DNA from: Oceanospirillum sanctuarii
Lineage (GTDB): Bacteria; Pseudomonadota; Gammaproteobacteria; Pseudomonadales; Halomonadaceae
Reading direction: 5' to 3'
Assembly: GCF_002150805.1 (NCBI RefSeq)
Contig: NZ_MTBA01000013.1
Location: 1 to 64,000 of the forward strand
Length of the DNA stretch: 64,000 nt
Part shown: positions 52,631 through 62,025 of the stretch, one piece after another
How positions within the stretch are numbered: the first letter of the stretch is position 1
Layout: each line of letters opens with the position of its first letter
Translations under genes and position numbers: made by a program
The notes under the pieces: generated by a model
What the model was told of the DNA's origin: nothing
The model's database searches: none
What the model saw: the letters and a program-made list of their open reading frames with translations, nothing else

Positions 52631-52898
52631 AGTGAAATTCCTTACACATTTAATTTTATTATTTTCAGATGGGGAGTCAGTGCAGGCCCTTTTCCCTGTG
52701 CCCGTTGATTACTGAATCGCTACCAAAGCAAACCCATCCTTAAAATCTGACCGATTCCTGAATAACCGGACATTGTGTGTAAGTTTGAGTTAAAGTCTGT
52801 AATCCAACCACTCGGTTCACTACCATTTTCATTCAGGGTTTTCCCTAGGGCATAATCAGGCGGTCAAAGGTATACTGGAATCATACGGCAGACTGGAT

Positions 52899-54797
52899 AT
52901 GGCAATGGAAGAAACCAAAAAAATATCACTTATAAATCAGCTAGTTCGCTTGGTTATTCTGCCGCTGTTGCTAACCGTTATTCTGCTCTCTGCGTTTCAG
53001 ATCTACCTCTACTACCAGTCAAGCGTCAGTAACACCCAAACCCATGTTGAGAAGCGTATTACGCTGATTCTGCCGGTGCTTTCCAAAGCTCTGTATGATG
53101 CCGATACAGAAACCATCGATCTGATTGGCGACAGTTTATTTCAGGAAGCCTACGTGGATTATCTGATGATTTCCGATCAGTTCTCCCGTATCTATCTGCG
53201 CAGCCGAAACAACAATCAGAATTCGACATTGTCTCCCATCGTGATCAGCAAGCCTCTGAGCTATACCAACGCTCAGGGACAGCGACTGTTACTGGGTAAC
53301 CTGAATATCCACTACAACCCAGAGATCCTTCTGGAAGGCAGAACTGAGTCAGCGGTTTCCATTGTGATCCTGGGTATTCTGAAATTTCTGCTGCCACTAT
53401 TGGCGCTGATTATTTTCCTGCACCGAAAACTACAGAAGCGCCTTGATGTTCTGATCAACGAAATATCGGTCTCCCGCCCGGACCATCTGCGCCAGATCAC
53501 CCAGAAACAAACCGACCCTAAAGAGATTCAGGAGCTGGTCAGCGCCTACAACCAACTGCAGGAAAATAACTTCCGCTACCATAACCGCCAGCAGGAAGCC
53601 CATGCCAAACTGATTGAACGAACTAACGAAGTGGCTGAAGGCCGGGAATCAGCCCGCCTTTTGACCAACATGCTGCAAAACAGCCAGAAGCGTTATCGTG
53701 CACTTTTCCACCGTAATGTTGATGCGCTGTTGATTGTGGAAAGCTTTCGACTGGAAGATGAAGAACGCTATCGCATCATTGATGCCAATCAGGCCGCAAT
53801 GAATGTTCTGGATCAGCCCCTTGAGCAGCTAATCAAACAGGATTTCGAAGTGATGTTCGGCTCTAAACCACTGGAACATGGCAGCTATCGTCTGGATGAA
53901 AGCTCCCTGCCCACACCTTTGCAGAAAGCGGGACTACAGATAGAGTTGCACTTCAATATGGTGATGTATGACAAGCAAGGGCTCTACTACGTCACCCTCA
54001 GGGATGTCAGTGACAAGATCCGTGCAGAGAAGCTGGAAAAAGAAGCGGATGAACTGATGAACTACCGCCAGAACCAGATGGCGATAGCCGAGATGGCGAC
54101 CACCATCGCTCACGAGATCAACCAACCTCTGGCAGCTATTCAGAACTATGCTCTGTCTGCCATCAACTTCAGCCAGAAAGAAAACGTCAGCAGTGACAAA
54201 CTGCACCACAGTCTTGAGCACCTGATTCAGCAGGCGGATATCGCCTCCCAGATTGTTCAGCAGGCGCGTAGCCATCTGGGGCGGAACGATTACCCTCAAC
54301 AACAGTTGGATCTGGTGAAAGCATTACAGGAAAGTCTGGATCTCTGCCGCCTCAGAGCAGATAAGCATCAGGTTGCCCTGCACCTGAATACCGATCTGAG
54401 TGAAGCTCCTGTAATCGCTAATGAAGTTCAGGTAAAGCAGCTGATGATCAATATGCTGTCTAACGCGATTGAGGTGCTGGCCGAACAGGAAAGCGGGAAC
54501 GGCAGGGTGAGCATCAGACTCAGCAAAGAAGATTGTTATTACATGATTCGGGTCAGCGACAACGGTCCCGGCATTGAGAATATCGAACGGGTGTTTACCA
54601 CTCACTACAGCACCAAAGAAAAAGGTTTGGGGATGGGACTGGCAATCTGCCGCAGTATCGCGGAGATGCACCATGGCTCTATTTCAGCCCGGAATCCCGA
54701 ACATGGCGGAGCAGAATTTACCCTACGGCTGCCCACACAAATAATAACGCCGGAGAAAAAAGATCCGGCAGCGTCTGAAAGTCATCTTCAGCCCTGA
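52899..54797 (+). CDS. Sensor histidine kinase, PAS-containing
   Basis: This 632-aa protein has a membrane segment near 15-38, a periplasmic part (about 40-165) and a second membrane segment (about 167-190). A PAS-like segment precedes the histidine kinase core. The phosphoacceptor is H405 in TIAHEINQPLAAIQNYAL. The ATP lobe has N (MLSNAIEVLAE), G1 (VSDNGPGIENI), F (FTTHYSTKEKG) and G2 (GLGMGLAICR). It forms a likely operon with a response regulator and a periplasmic binding protein, which may supply the ligand signal through the periplasmic part. Confidence 0.93.
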   Translation: MAMEETKKISLINQLVRLVILPLLLTVILLSAFQIYLYYQSSVSNTQTHVEKRITLILPVLSKALYDADTETIDLIGDSLFQEAYVDYLMISDQFSRIYLRSRNNNQNSTLSPIVISKPLSYTNAQGQRLLLGNLNIHYNPEILLEGRTESAVSIVILGILKFLLPLLALIIFLHRKLQKRLDVLINEISVSRPDHLRQITQKQTDPKEIQELVSAYNQLQENNFRYHNRQQEAHAKLIERTNEVAEGRESARLLTNMLQNSQKRYRALFHRNVDALLIVESFRLEDEERYRIIDANQAAMNVLDQPLEQLIKQDFEVMFGSKPLEHGSYRLDESSLPTPLQKAGLQIELHFNMVMYDKQGLYYVTLRDVSDKIRAEKLEKEADELMNYRQNQMAIAEMATTIAHEINQPLAAIQNYALSAINFSQKENVSSDKLHHSLEHLIQQADIASQIVQQARSHLGRNDYPQQQLDLVKALQESLDLCRLRADKHQVALHLNTDLSEAPVIANEVQVKQLMINMLSNAIEVLAEQESGNGRVSIRLSKEDCYYMIRVSDNGPGIENIERVFTTHYSTKEKGLGMGLAICRSIAEMHHGSISARNPEHGGAEFTLRLPTQIITPEKKDPAASESHLQP

Positions 54798-54831
54798 CAC
54801 CGGGTTGTAGTCAGCTTCAGGAGACCAAGAC

Positions 54832-55449
54832 TTGCAAACACTTCCACAAAAAATTCATATTATTGATGACACCGCATCTGTGTCGGCATCCCTGAAGATG
54901 CTGTTGGAATCCTATGGTTATGATGCTGTCACCCATGCATCCGGCGAAGAATTCCTTGAGGAGATGACACACAAAACCTCAGAACCCAGCTGTATTCTGC
55001 TTGATGTTCGTATGCAGGGAATGAGCGGTATCGAGCTGTTTCAGCAGCTGGAATCTCTGAATATTATTGCGCCCGTCATCTTTATCACAGGTCATGCGAC
55101 AGTTCCTATGGCGGTGCGCGCCATCCAGCTGGGAGCCTTTGATTTTCTTGAAAAGCCTATCGATCACAGTCAGCTTGTTTTTAAAGTTGAAGCGGCTCTT
55201 AAGAAGTTCCGTGAAACCAAAAGCGCTCTCCAGATCGAACAGGAAAGCCACAAGGCGCTGGAGTCCCTGACCAAGCGGGAATACCAGATTCTGGAACTTC
55301 TGGTTAAAGGCTGCGCCAATAAAGAGGTCGCAAGAGAGCTGAATATCACGGTGAAAACGGTGGAGTATCATCGCAGCAATATTATGCGCAAGACAGGAGC
55401 AAACTCATTGCCGGAACTGGTCAGACTGCACCTGACCTACCAGCAATAA
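54832..55449 (+). CDS. FixJ/LuxR-type response regulator
   Basis: This 205-aa protein has a receiver domain with phosphorylated D58 (CILLDVRM) and EKPID near 108, and a C-terminal LuxR HTH (TKREYQILELLVKGCANKEV, ARELNITVKTVEYHRSNIMRKTG). The start is TTG at 54832, supported by AGGAG 8 bases before it. It lies 34 bp after the kinase gene. It should be phosphorylated by that kinase and regulate an unseen target, possibly elsewhere. Confidence 0.93.
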   Translation: MQTLPQKIHIIDDTASVSASLKMLLESYGYDAVTHASGEEFLEEMTHKTSEPSCILLDVRMQGMSGIELFQQLESLNIIAPVIFITGHATVPMAVRAIQLGAFDFLEKPIDHSQLVFKVEAALKKFRETKSALQIEQESHKALESLTKREYQILELLVKGCANKEVARELNITVKTVEYHRSNIMRKTGANSLPELVRLHLTYQQ

Positions 55450-55487
55450 AATAGCCGAATCCAGTCATACCGGGAAACCATCATCTT

Positions 55488-56744
55488 ATGCCTACCCCAG
55501 CCCAGTTTCAGGTTTCGTCTTTTATTGGTTTCAGGAACCGAAAGCGGATCGCCTCTTCGCTTTCAGGGTTTATTCGTACCTGCTGTTCTATTTTCCTGCT
55601 CAGCTCTCTTATCATTACGATCTTGCTGATTGCCTGGCGACCGGCACAAGCTGATCAAAGCAATAGCACTCAAAGTGAGACCGTTTTTCTGAGTAAGGCA
55701 GCCCCTATGCAGGTGGTACTTCTGATCAACAATCAGGAAAACCCCTTTTGGCAACTGGTTGCTAAAGCTGCGTCAAAAGCAGCAGAGGACCTGAATATCA
55801 GCCTGCAGGTGATTTCGGTTAACGGTAACCCTCTTCGTCCGGTCAGGGTGCTATCCGCGCTGGTCAATTCCAGCCGAAAACCGGATGCTGTGCTTTTCCC
55901 CAACATTAAAAATACCGGCAAAGCCGTTCTCGATCTGCTGGAAAAACACAAGATCTACAGTGTCATCTACGACAATGGCTTCTCCCCGAAAGATAATATG
56001 GGCCGGCCGGGGCAATATTATCGCTACTGGCTGGGGCAGATTGCCGTTAATAATTACGAAGCCAGCCGGCAACTGACCCATGAACTGATTGAAGAGGCTT
56101 TGCAGCGCTTTCCGGATCAGCGCCCGCTGCCGATGATTGTTCTGGAAGGCAATACCTCCTCTCAGGCCAATGCCCAGCGACTTCTGGGCATGTTTGATGC
56201 GCTGGTCAGTTATAAAGAGATGGTTGAGATCCGCCAGATTTTTCACACCCGCTACAACCCCAAGCACGCCTATAACGCGACCCTATCCGCTCAGCAACGC
56301 TATCCGGAAGTACGCGTCATCTGGGCTGCAAACGATGCCATGGCCGTTCGGGCAGTGGATGCGCTTAAGGAGGGCGATCAGATCCCCGGACGGGATGTTC
56401 TGGTGACCGGATTCGACCTTCTGCCGGAAGCCAGACGACGAATCCAGCGGGGCGAGCTTTTTAACAGTTATGGCGGCCACTTTATGGCTGCGGCATGGGG
56501 ACTGGTTTATCTCTATGACCATTTGCATGGCGCAAGCGAACGCTACCAGCAGCTGAGTATCCCCCTCTACTCCGGAAAATACCCGTTCAAAGTTGCAGTA
56601 CCGGAAAAAAACGGAAAACTCTGGCTCGAACCGGGACGGGATTTCGCCAATATCGACTTCACCCTTTTCAGCCACTATCTGCAGGAATCAGAGCTGTCTG
56701 AAGGCAGGAAAAAATACCTCTTTGAAGCAGGCAACAATCAGTAA
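55488..56744 (+). CDS. Periplasmic sugar-binding-type (PBP1) protein, sensory candidate
   Basis: This 418-aa protein has an exceptionally long N-terminal region before its hydrophobic segment (about 27-50, IRTCCSIFLLSSLIITILLI). It then has a type 1 periplasmic binding fold: MQVVLLINNQENPFWQLVAKAA, YSVIYDNGFSPKDNM, VLVTGFDLLPEARRRIQRG. Such folds bind sugars or small amines. No ABC permease or ATPase gene is next to it, and it follows the kinase/regulator pair, so it probably presents ligand to the sensor as LuxP or TorT do. That is inferred from context. Confidence 0.85.
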   Translation: MPTPAQFQVSSFIGFRNRKRIASSLSGFIRTCCSIFLLSSLIITILLIAWRPAQADQSNSTQSETVFLSKAAPMQVVLLINNQENPFWQLVAKAASKAAEDLNISLQVISVNGNPLRPVRVLSALVNSSRKPDAVLFPNIKNTGKAVLDLLEKHKIYSVIYDNGFSPKDNMGRPGQYYRYWLGQIAVNNYEASRQLTHELIEEALQRFPDQRPLPMIVLEGNTSSQANAQRLLGMFDALVSYKEMVEIRQIFHTRYNPKHAYNATLSAQQRYPEVRVIWAANDAMAVRAVDALKEGDQIPGRDVLVTGFDLLPEARRRIQRGELFNSYGGHFMAAAWGLVYLYDHLHGASERYQQLSIPLYSGKYPFKVAVPEKNGKLWLEPGRDFANIDFTLFSHYLQESELSEGRKKYLFEAGNNQ

Positions 56745-56827
56745 CCGGAAAGCCTGATTACTGGTTTGCCTTTCACCAGACTCAACCTTAGACTGTTGTT
56801 TTTGCGGTAAAAAATGGAATAGCAGTT

Positions 56828-58768
56828 ATGGGCTTCTTTGGTCGGAACAAATCAGACAGCAGCACAACCAAAGTTTCTATCCAACGGGAAGGTTTCGCCC
56901 ATATTCGCCAGATCAGCGAAGCGGTAACCACCATGCCCTGGGGGATTTCTTTGCTGTCCCTTGCCTGGACTGCAGGTCCTGTTACCCTGCTCGCCGCACA
57001 GCTAAGCTACATTCTGGGTTATAACAAAGCGCCTACTCAGGAAAACCTGATCTTCTTCTTTATCTACACCGTCATTACCGGTGTGGCAGGTATTATCGCT
57101 CAGATTACCTATCGTCTGACCCGCGTGCCGAAACTGGAAGAGGAAAAGCGAAGGGTTTCACTGGTTCTTGAGCAACTACCCGAACTTCGTTGGCAGATAC
57201 TGGATCTGCATACCCACCAGCATGACACTGAACAGCGCCAGCGTTATGTCGCCAAACTCCTGCTTCAGAAAGCTGATCTTGATCCGGAATCGCTGAAACA
57301 GGCGGTCTTCGACCTGACTCAAAACAAAGCCTTCGCCCGGCTGATCAGCCAGATCGAAATCTATCGTCAGGTGGGCATGGATCGCCGAATCGATGATCTG
57401 GTGGAAAGCCAGCGTTTTCTCATTCGTCATGTACTGGTTCAGCTGGAAACGGTTGAACCCGATGCCATTCCTATTATCCGTACACGTTTACAGGGCGACA
57501 GTCCGGATCAGAAATTGGGCATGCCCCGTCAGGAAAACTTTATTGAACGTATTTTCGCAGCCATCGAGGAAGAGAACGACCTGTTGATGTCCGACGAGGA
57601 TGTCGAAGAGATGGTGGTTCTGGCCTTTGAGCTGTTGTGCGGCCGTAAAATCTCCATGCTGACCTTCGCCTACCGTGGTCGCTGGGAGCTAGCTGATGCT
57701 CTGGATCGCATGGAACGAAACCGCAGTGAATACCGGATTGCACAGGCAACCGGCCTGAGTCGTATCCGTGCACTGGCGAACTTTATTAACCAACAGTATC
57801 TGTCTCAGCGCACCAGTGAAGACGAAGAAGTTGAACAACTCCAGATCAACCAGTCCGCAGACATTCTGGTGGAAAGTGCCGAGCACTATATGGATGAGTG
57901 TGCCGAGCGACTTGCAGAATACTGCCGCAAAGCCCGTCGTAAAAAAGCCAAAGTCGATAAAAACTGGATTCGTGAGCAATCCCGTCAGCTGGGCGAAGCA
58001 TTGAATCTGTGGAAAGAGATTCGTCGCTCATACGAGCGCATCGGTCGCATTCACGTACAGTTGCTCAAAGCTTCCGACCGTTGGGAAAAATTTGTTGATA
58101 CCTTCTCTGTCAGCGACAACAAACTGCAGATCGGCACCGGCCACCGAGGTCTTCGGGTGACAGAAAAATATGTCTATCTGGATGAAGAAGGCATCAGTGA
58201 AGTCTGCGCCAAGCTACATGACTTTATGGTGAAACATAAGCTGACACCGGAAGATCAGAATCAGGCTCGCAACAAAGCGCTGCGTGGTCGAGTGGAACGC
58301 TCTTCGCTGCCGGAAGACCATATTACACCTGAACTTGCCAAGCAGCTGGCTATTGAGATCGCATTGGCTCTGGAACCTCATATTCATCTGAGCCGTCCGG
58401 AGATCCAGCGGGCAATTTACAGCACCAATGCCATCTATATGAACGATATTGAGCCCGGCATGAGTGCTGCAACCAAGGCTGCTATGGGAACCGCCATGGC
58501 CAATGAGAAGCGCCACGATCTCTCTGTAGCGGCTGAACGTCTCGCATTAGCGCTGGTAAAACACTATCAGGTGGAATTAGGGGAAGATGCTATCGCCTTC
58601 CTGCGTGATACCTATCATGCCCGCGAAAGCCGACTGAATATGCTCAATCAGTTTGCCAAACCAAGAGAACGCAAAATCAGCTATCTGAACCTGCGACCAC
58701 CCGTGGTTGCTGCCCCTAAACGAGATTGGTACAAGGCTCTGATTGAAGCCCGCCGACTGGCGGAATAA
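56828..58768 (+). CDS. Unknown membrane protein, 646 aa
   Basis: I do not recognise a family. Two membrane segments lie near residues 40-65 and 73-95, and the rest (about 100-646) is a mostly helical cytoplasmic region rich in Glu, Arg and Gln, with long coiled-coil-like stretches such as EEEKRRVSLVLEQLPELRWQ. A SIQREGFAHIRQISEAVTTMP stretch opens it. It may anchor a signalling or envelope complex. It begins 83 bp after the binding-protein stop and could be the output side of the sensory triad, but this is not shown. Confidence 0.65.
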   Translation: MGFFGRNKSDSSTTKVSIQREGFAHIRQISEAVTTMPWGISLLSLAWTAGPVTLLAAQLSYILGYNKAPTQENLIFFFIYTVITGVAGIIAQITYRLTRVPKLEEEKRRVSLVLEQLPELRWQILDLHTHQHDTEQRQRYVAKLLLQKADLDPESLKQAVFDLTQNKAFARLISQIEIYRQVGMDRRIDDLVESQRFLIRHVLVQLETVEPDAIPIIRTRLQGDSPDQKLGMPRQENFIERIFAAIEEENDLLMSDEDVEEMVVLAFELLCGRKISMLTFAYRGRWELADALDRMERNRSEYRIAQATGLSRIRALANFINQQYLSQRTSEDEEVEQLQINQSADILVESAEHYMDECAERLAEYCRKARRKKAKVDKNWIREQSRQLGEALNLWKEIRRSYERIGRIHVQLLKASDRWEKFVDTFSVSDNKLQIGTGHRGLRVTEKYVYLDEEGISEVCAKLHDFMVKHKLTPEDQNQARNKALRGRVERSSLPEDHITPELAKQLAIEIALALEPHIHLSRPEIQRAIYSTNAIYMNDIEPGMSAATKAAMGTAMANEKRHDLSVAAERLALALVKHYQVELGEDAIAFLRDTYHARESRLNMLNQFAKPRERKISYLNLRPPVVAAPKRDWYKALIEARRLAE

Positions 58769-58823
58769 GCCTTCGGGCAATAAAGCATCGATGGAAAGAT
58801 GCATCCTGTAACGTATGCCTACA

Positions 58824-58850
58824 AAAAAGCTATCCTTAATGGATAGCTTT
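58824..58850 (+). terminator. Hairpin after the 646-aa membrane protein
   Basis: AAAGCTATCC (58826-58835) and GGATAGCTTT (58841-58850) form a 10-bp stem with a 5-nt loop, 57 bp after the stop. The T tract on the plus strand is short. Confidence 0.6.
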
Positions 58851-58915
58851 CACGGCAAAATAACTGACTCAATGATTTAATGAGTTATTGCTTACGGTTC
58901 TACAAGGGAAAGTCG

Positions 58916-59476
58916 ATGTTTCAGCGGATTAAGCAGATTGTTACACCATGCCAGAGCAGCATTTCATCAGGTTCTACATCTGATAAGGCAGGCTTCAAAA
59001 ACTTTGTAATGCTGTTAAAAGGGCTGACATTAACCAGTATCATCGCACTGACAACCGGCTGCTCCAACATGCGGGAGCAAAGCGTATCCCCCTGGGAAGA
59101 GTTTGATCCTGATTCCGATGAAGCGATCGTACTGGTCAGCCTGCAGCTGGATGAACACGCTACTGCCATTAACCAGCAAGGCCTAATGCCTCACCGAGGC
59201 CCTTCCCGCATGGTATTTGCCATGTATGCAGAAACGGAATCCCTCTTCACCCTCAAGAGCATCCAGCTGAGCCAACCTGCTGATAATCCGCGCACTCTTT
59301 ACTTCAGCAATACCAAAACCCTGAAAATTGAAGAACCCGGCATCTACTTTTATGGCAATGTGCTGAAAATGGGCGGCAAGGTGTATCTGGACTATATGCT
59401 GAAACAGCAACAGATTGACCGGGCTTCCCAGCGCTATCCAAAGGTTTTTGAACAGCTGGAAAGCAAAAATTTCTGA
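58916..59476 (+). CDS. Unknown predicted lipoprotein, 186 aa
   Basis: The protein starts at ATG 58916 with AAGGGAAA upstream. It has an unusually long N-terminal arm before a hydrophobic run ending in SIIALTTGC (about 31-49). This suggests a lipid anchor at that Cys, or a later true start at ATG 59009. The rest (about 55-186) is beta-rich with VLVSLQLDEHATAINQQGLM and IYFYGNVLKMGGKVYLDYML. No family is recognised. It is the last plus-strand gene before the molybdenum cofactor genes. Confidence 0.6.
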   Translation: MFQRIKQIVTPCQSSISSGSTSDKAGFKNFVMLLKGLTLTSIIALTTGCSNMREQSVSPWEEFDPDSDEAIVLVSLQLDEHATAINQQGLMPHRGPSRMVFAMYAETESLFTLKSIQLSQPADNPRTLYFSNTKTLKIEEPGIYFYGNVLKMGGKVYLDYMLKQQQIDRASQRYPKVFEQLESKNF

Positions 59477-59534
59477 CCGAGCCAGTACCGCTTGAGAGAA
59501 TAGAGCTTTCAGCCCGTATAAAGTGATGACCGGC

Positions 59535-60548
59535 TTAACCGCCGGTCATATTCATAAAGCGAACCACCTGAACATCACCATCCGTTGTAAAGTGATGACG
59601 CTCCGGCTTAATCGACATACTCTCCCGAATTGCCTGCTTCACCGGCTCTATCTCCCCCGGATTTGCACGGATAATCGCTCTTAGATCCACTGAGTGCTCA
59701 TTCCCCAGACAAAGCAGTAAACGCCCTTCAGCGGTTACCCGTACCCGGTTACAGGTGCCGCAGAAGTTATGGCTGTGGGGCGAGATAAATCCAACTTTTG
59801 TTTTCAGCCCCGGAATGCGGAAATAGCGAGACGGCCCGTCTGTCTTTTCGGTAGTCGGCACCAGCTCATAGCGCTGGGCAATCACTTCACGGACTTCATC
59901 ACTGGAGCAGTAGGTTTCTTCTCTCTCATGCTCAGAGATCTCACCCAACGGCATCTCTTCGATATAGCTGATATCGATGCCACGCTCGATGGCAAACTCC
60001 AGCAGATCTAAGATCTCGTCATCATTGCGACCTTTAAGAATCACGGCATTGAGTTTGATACCTTTAAAACCCACTGCTACCGCAGCATCGATACCAGCGA
60101 TTACCTGAGTCAGATCCCCCTTGCGGGTCAGTTGACGAAACCGCTCAACATCCAGAGAGTCCAGAGAGATATTCAGACGCTTCAGGCCTGCAGCTTTCAG
60201 ATCCTCAGCCATACGCCCCAGCTGGGAACCGTTTGAGGTCATGGCAAAATCGGTAATCTGCGGCAGATCGCCAATATGCTCGATCAGCTCCATTACATTT
60301 CGGCGCACCAGAGGCTCACCACCGGTCAGGCGGATCTTGTTCACCCCCAATTGAGCAAAAGCTTCTGCCACCAGAGACATCTCTTCCAGTGTCAGTACCT
60401 TTTCCCGGGGCAGAAAGGTCATCTCTTCACCCATGCAATAGACACAACGGAAATCACAGCGATCCGTTACCGACATGCGCACATAGGTCACCTGACGGCC
60501 AAAGCCATCAACCAGCTTTTCCTGTTCAGACTGAATCGAAGTGGTCAT
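59535..60548 (-). CDS. moaA: GTP 3',8-cyclase, molybdenum cofactor step 1
   Basis: This 337-aa protein is a radical SAM enzyme with CDFRCVYC (the CxxxCxxC 4Fe-4S site), [17 protein letters not shown], a C-terminal second cluster region ([12 protein letters not shown]) and the required C-terminal GG (MTGG). It opens GTP to 3',8-cyclo-GTP, which the MoaC part then converts to cPMP. It overlaps moaE by 4 nt. Both are on the minus strand with the fused moaC-moaD gene and moeA upstream, so it closes the operon. A hairpin around 59527-59549 overlaps its stop region and may stop transcription. Confidence 0.95.
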   Translation of the reverse strand: MTTSIQSEQEKLVDGFGRQVTYVRMSVTDRCDFRCVYCMGEEMTFLPREKVLTLEEMSLVAEAFAQLGVNKIRLTGGEPLVRRNVMELIEHIGDLPQITDFAMTSNGSQLGRMAEDLKAAGLKRLNISLDSLDVERFRQLTRKGDLTQVIAGIDAAVAVGFKGIKLNAVILKGRNDDEILDLLEFAIERGIDISYIEEMPLGEISEHEREETYCSSDEVREVIAQRYELVPTTEKTDGPSRYFRIPGLKTKVGFISPHSHNFCGTCNRVRVTAEGRLLLCLGNEHSVDLRAIIRANPGEIEPVKQAIRESMSIKPERHHFTTDGDVQVVRFMNMTGG

Positions 60549-61018
60549 ACATCCCCCTCCTTCCAGCGGCGGGCGGCAGCAGCATCTGAGCTTCTTTCAG
60601 AAACCCAGTAATCGCCATGACGGGTGTTCTCTTTTTTCCAGAAAGGCGCGCGGGTTTTCAGAAAATCCATGACGAAGTTGCAGCCATCAAAGGCTGCCTG
60701 ACGGTGGGCAGAAGCCACCGCCACCAGCACAATAGGATCTCCCGGAGTAAGTCGCCCGACACGATGGATCACATGCACCGCCTGCAAAGGCCAGCGCTCT
60801 GCGGCCTCCTGAGCAATCTCTTCCAGCGCCTGCTCGGTCATGCCCGGATAGTGCTCAAGGGTCAGCGCCAGCACATCCGGTTTTTCATTAAAATCCCGTA
60901 CCAGACCACTGAAGGTAACTATGGCACCAATATCAGTACGATCAGCAGAGATCGCCCGGTTCACTGCACTCAGGTCAAATTCCGCTTCCTGAACACTGAT
61001 ATGAATCTGACAACTCAT
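60545..61018 (-). CDS. moaE: Molybdopterin synthase large subunit
   Basis: This 157-aa protein shows MoaE marks: [64 protein letters not shown], and [13 protein letters not shown] with the catalytic Lys pair. With the MoaD part it inserts sulfur into cPMP to make molybdopterin. ATG 61018 is used instead of the TTG at 61021. It starts 5 nt after the stop of the fused moaC-moaD gene, so the partners are made together. Confidence 0.95.
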   Translation of the reverse strand: MSCQIHISVQEAEFDLSAVNRAISADRTDIGAIVTFSGLVRDFNEKPDVLALTLEHYPGMTEQALEEIAQEAAERWPLQAVHVIHRVGRLTPGDPIVLVAVASAHRQAAFDGCNFVMDFLKTRAPFWKKENTRHGDYWVSERSSDAAAARRWKEGDV

Positions 61019-61022
61019 CAAT

Positions 61023-61871
61023 CTAGCCTCCCGTGACCGGTGGGAAGAAGGCTACCTCGTCACCTGCCTTGACTTCGGCAGAGGCTTTCGCCATTTGCTG
61101 ATTCACAGACATCAGCAGGTTCTTCGCCGACAGAGCTTCCGCCCAATCAGCATGGGAGGTGATCAATAGCTCCTTCACCTCCGCAAGGGTCAGGCTGTCG
61201 CTGTCCAGAGGCACAGAGATCTGCTCGCAACCCAAAGCTTCTCTCAGACCGGCAAAGAAGCGTACATCAACAACTGATGAGCCTTGTGTGGCTTCATTTG
61301 TAGCCTGAAGGGAAACCTCAGCTTGCGAAACGTCCTGTTGAACACTTGCGGAATCACTGGCCATCTGCCAGTGACCGGACTTACCTCCTTTTTTCTCCAG
61401 CACTTTTGTGCCGGAGATCACCATGGTTTTGTCCACGGCTTTACACATGTCGTATAGGGTCAGGGCGGCAACCGAGGCCGCGGTCAGAGCTTCCATCTCC
61501 ACACCGGTCTGCCCTGCCAGTTTGCACAGGGTTTCGATACGAATACGATTATTTTCCAGCTCAGGGGTCAGCTCAACCTTCACCTTAGTCAGCATCAGCG
61601 GATGGCACAGGGGAATCAGGTCAGCCGTTTTTTTCGCTGCCTGAATACCAGCAATACGGGCGACTGCCAGCACATCACCTTTTTTATGTTCACCGGAAAC
61701 GATCATACGCAGGGTTTCTGGCTGCATCTCGACATAGGCTTCTGCCACAGCTTCTCGGGCGGTGACCGCTTTTTCGGTCACATCCACCATGCTGGCTTCA
61801 CCCTTAGCATCAATATGGGTAAAGCCTTCAGGGTGCAGGTCAGAGACTGGGTTGTTTGCTCGCTGAGTCAT
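61023..61871 (-). CDS. moaC-moaD: Fused MoaC (cPMP synthase) and MoaD (sulfur carrier)
   Basis: The MoaC part spans about residues 1-165: [86 protein letters not shown]. It ends near [14 protein letters not shown] Gln/Ser-rich linker (about 170-198) leads to the MoaD part (about 200-282). The MoaD part ends in the activated double Gly (VTGG) needed for thiocarboxylation. So one protein runs the second step and supplies the sulfur carrier. Separate moaC and moaD genes are usual in E. coli. It lies directly before moaE. Confidence 0.93.
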   Translation of the reverse strand: MTQRANNPVSDLHPEGFTHIDAKGEASMVDVTEKAVTAREAVAEAYVEMQPETLRMIVSGEHKKGDVLAVARIAGIQAAKKTADLIPLCHPLMLTKVKVELTPELENNRIRIETLCKLAGQTGVEMEALTAASVAALTLYDMCKAVDKTMVISGTKVLEKKGGKSGHWQMASDSASVQQDVSQAEVSLQATNEATQGSSVVDVRFFAGLREALGCEQISVPLDSDSLTLAEVKELLITSHADWAEALSAKNLLMSVNQQMAKASAEVKAGDEVAFFPPVTGG

Positions 61872-62025
61872 AATTTTTCTCTCTACTTCCCGCGCGCTGA
61901 AACCGATGCTGAAACAAGCAATCGACCAGAGGCGGTGATCATTTTTATTCTTTAAGGCTGTTAAAGCGCATCAATTTATTAGCGGTTAGCCGCTGTTTGC
62001 AGACATTTCTGTTAAAAAGTAACGG

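Noticed and set aside
61872-62025. Molybdenum cofactor riboswitch ahead of the moaC-moaD gene
   Set aside because: The region has a short stem (61981-61994) and no recognisable Moco RNA core, so no call was made.
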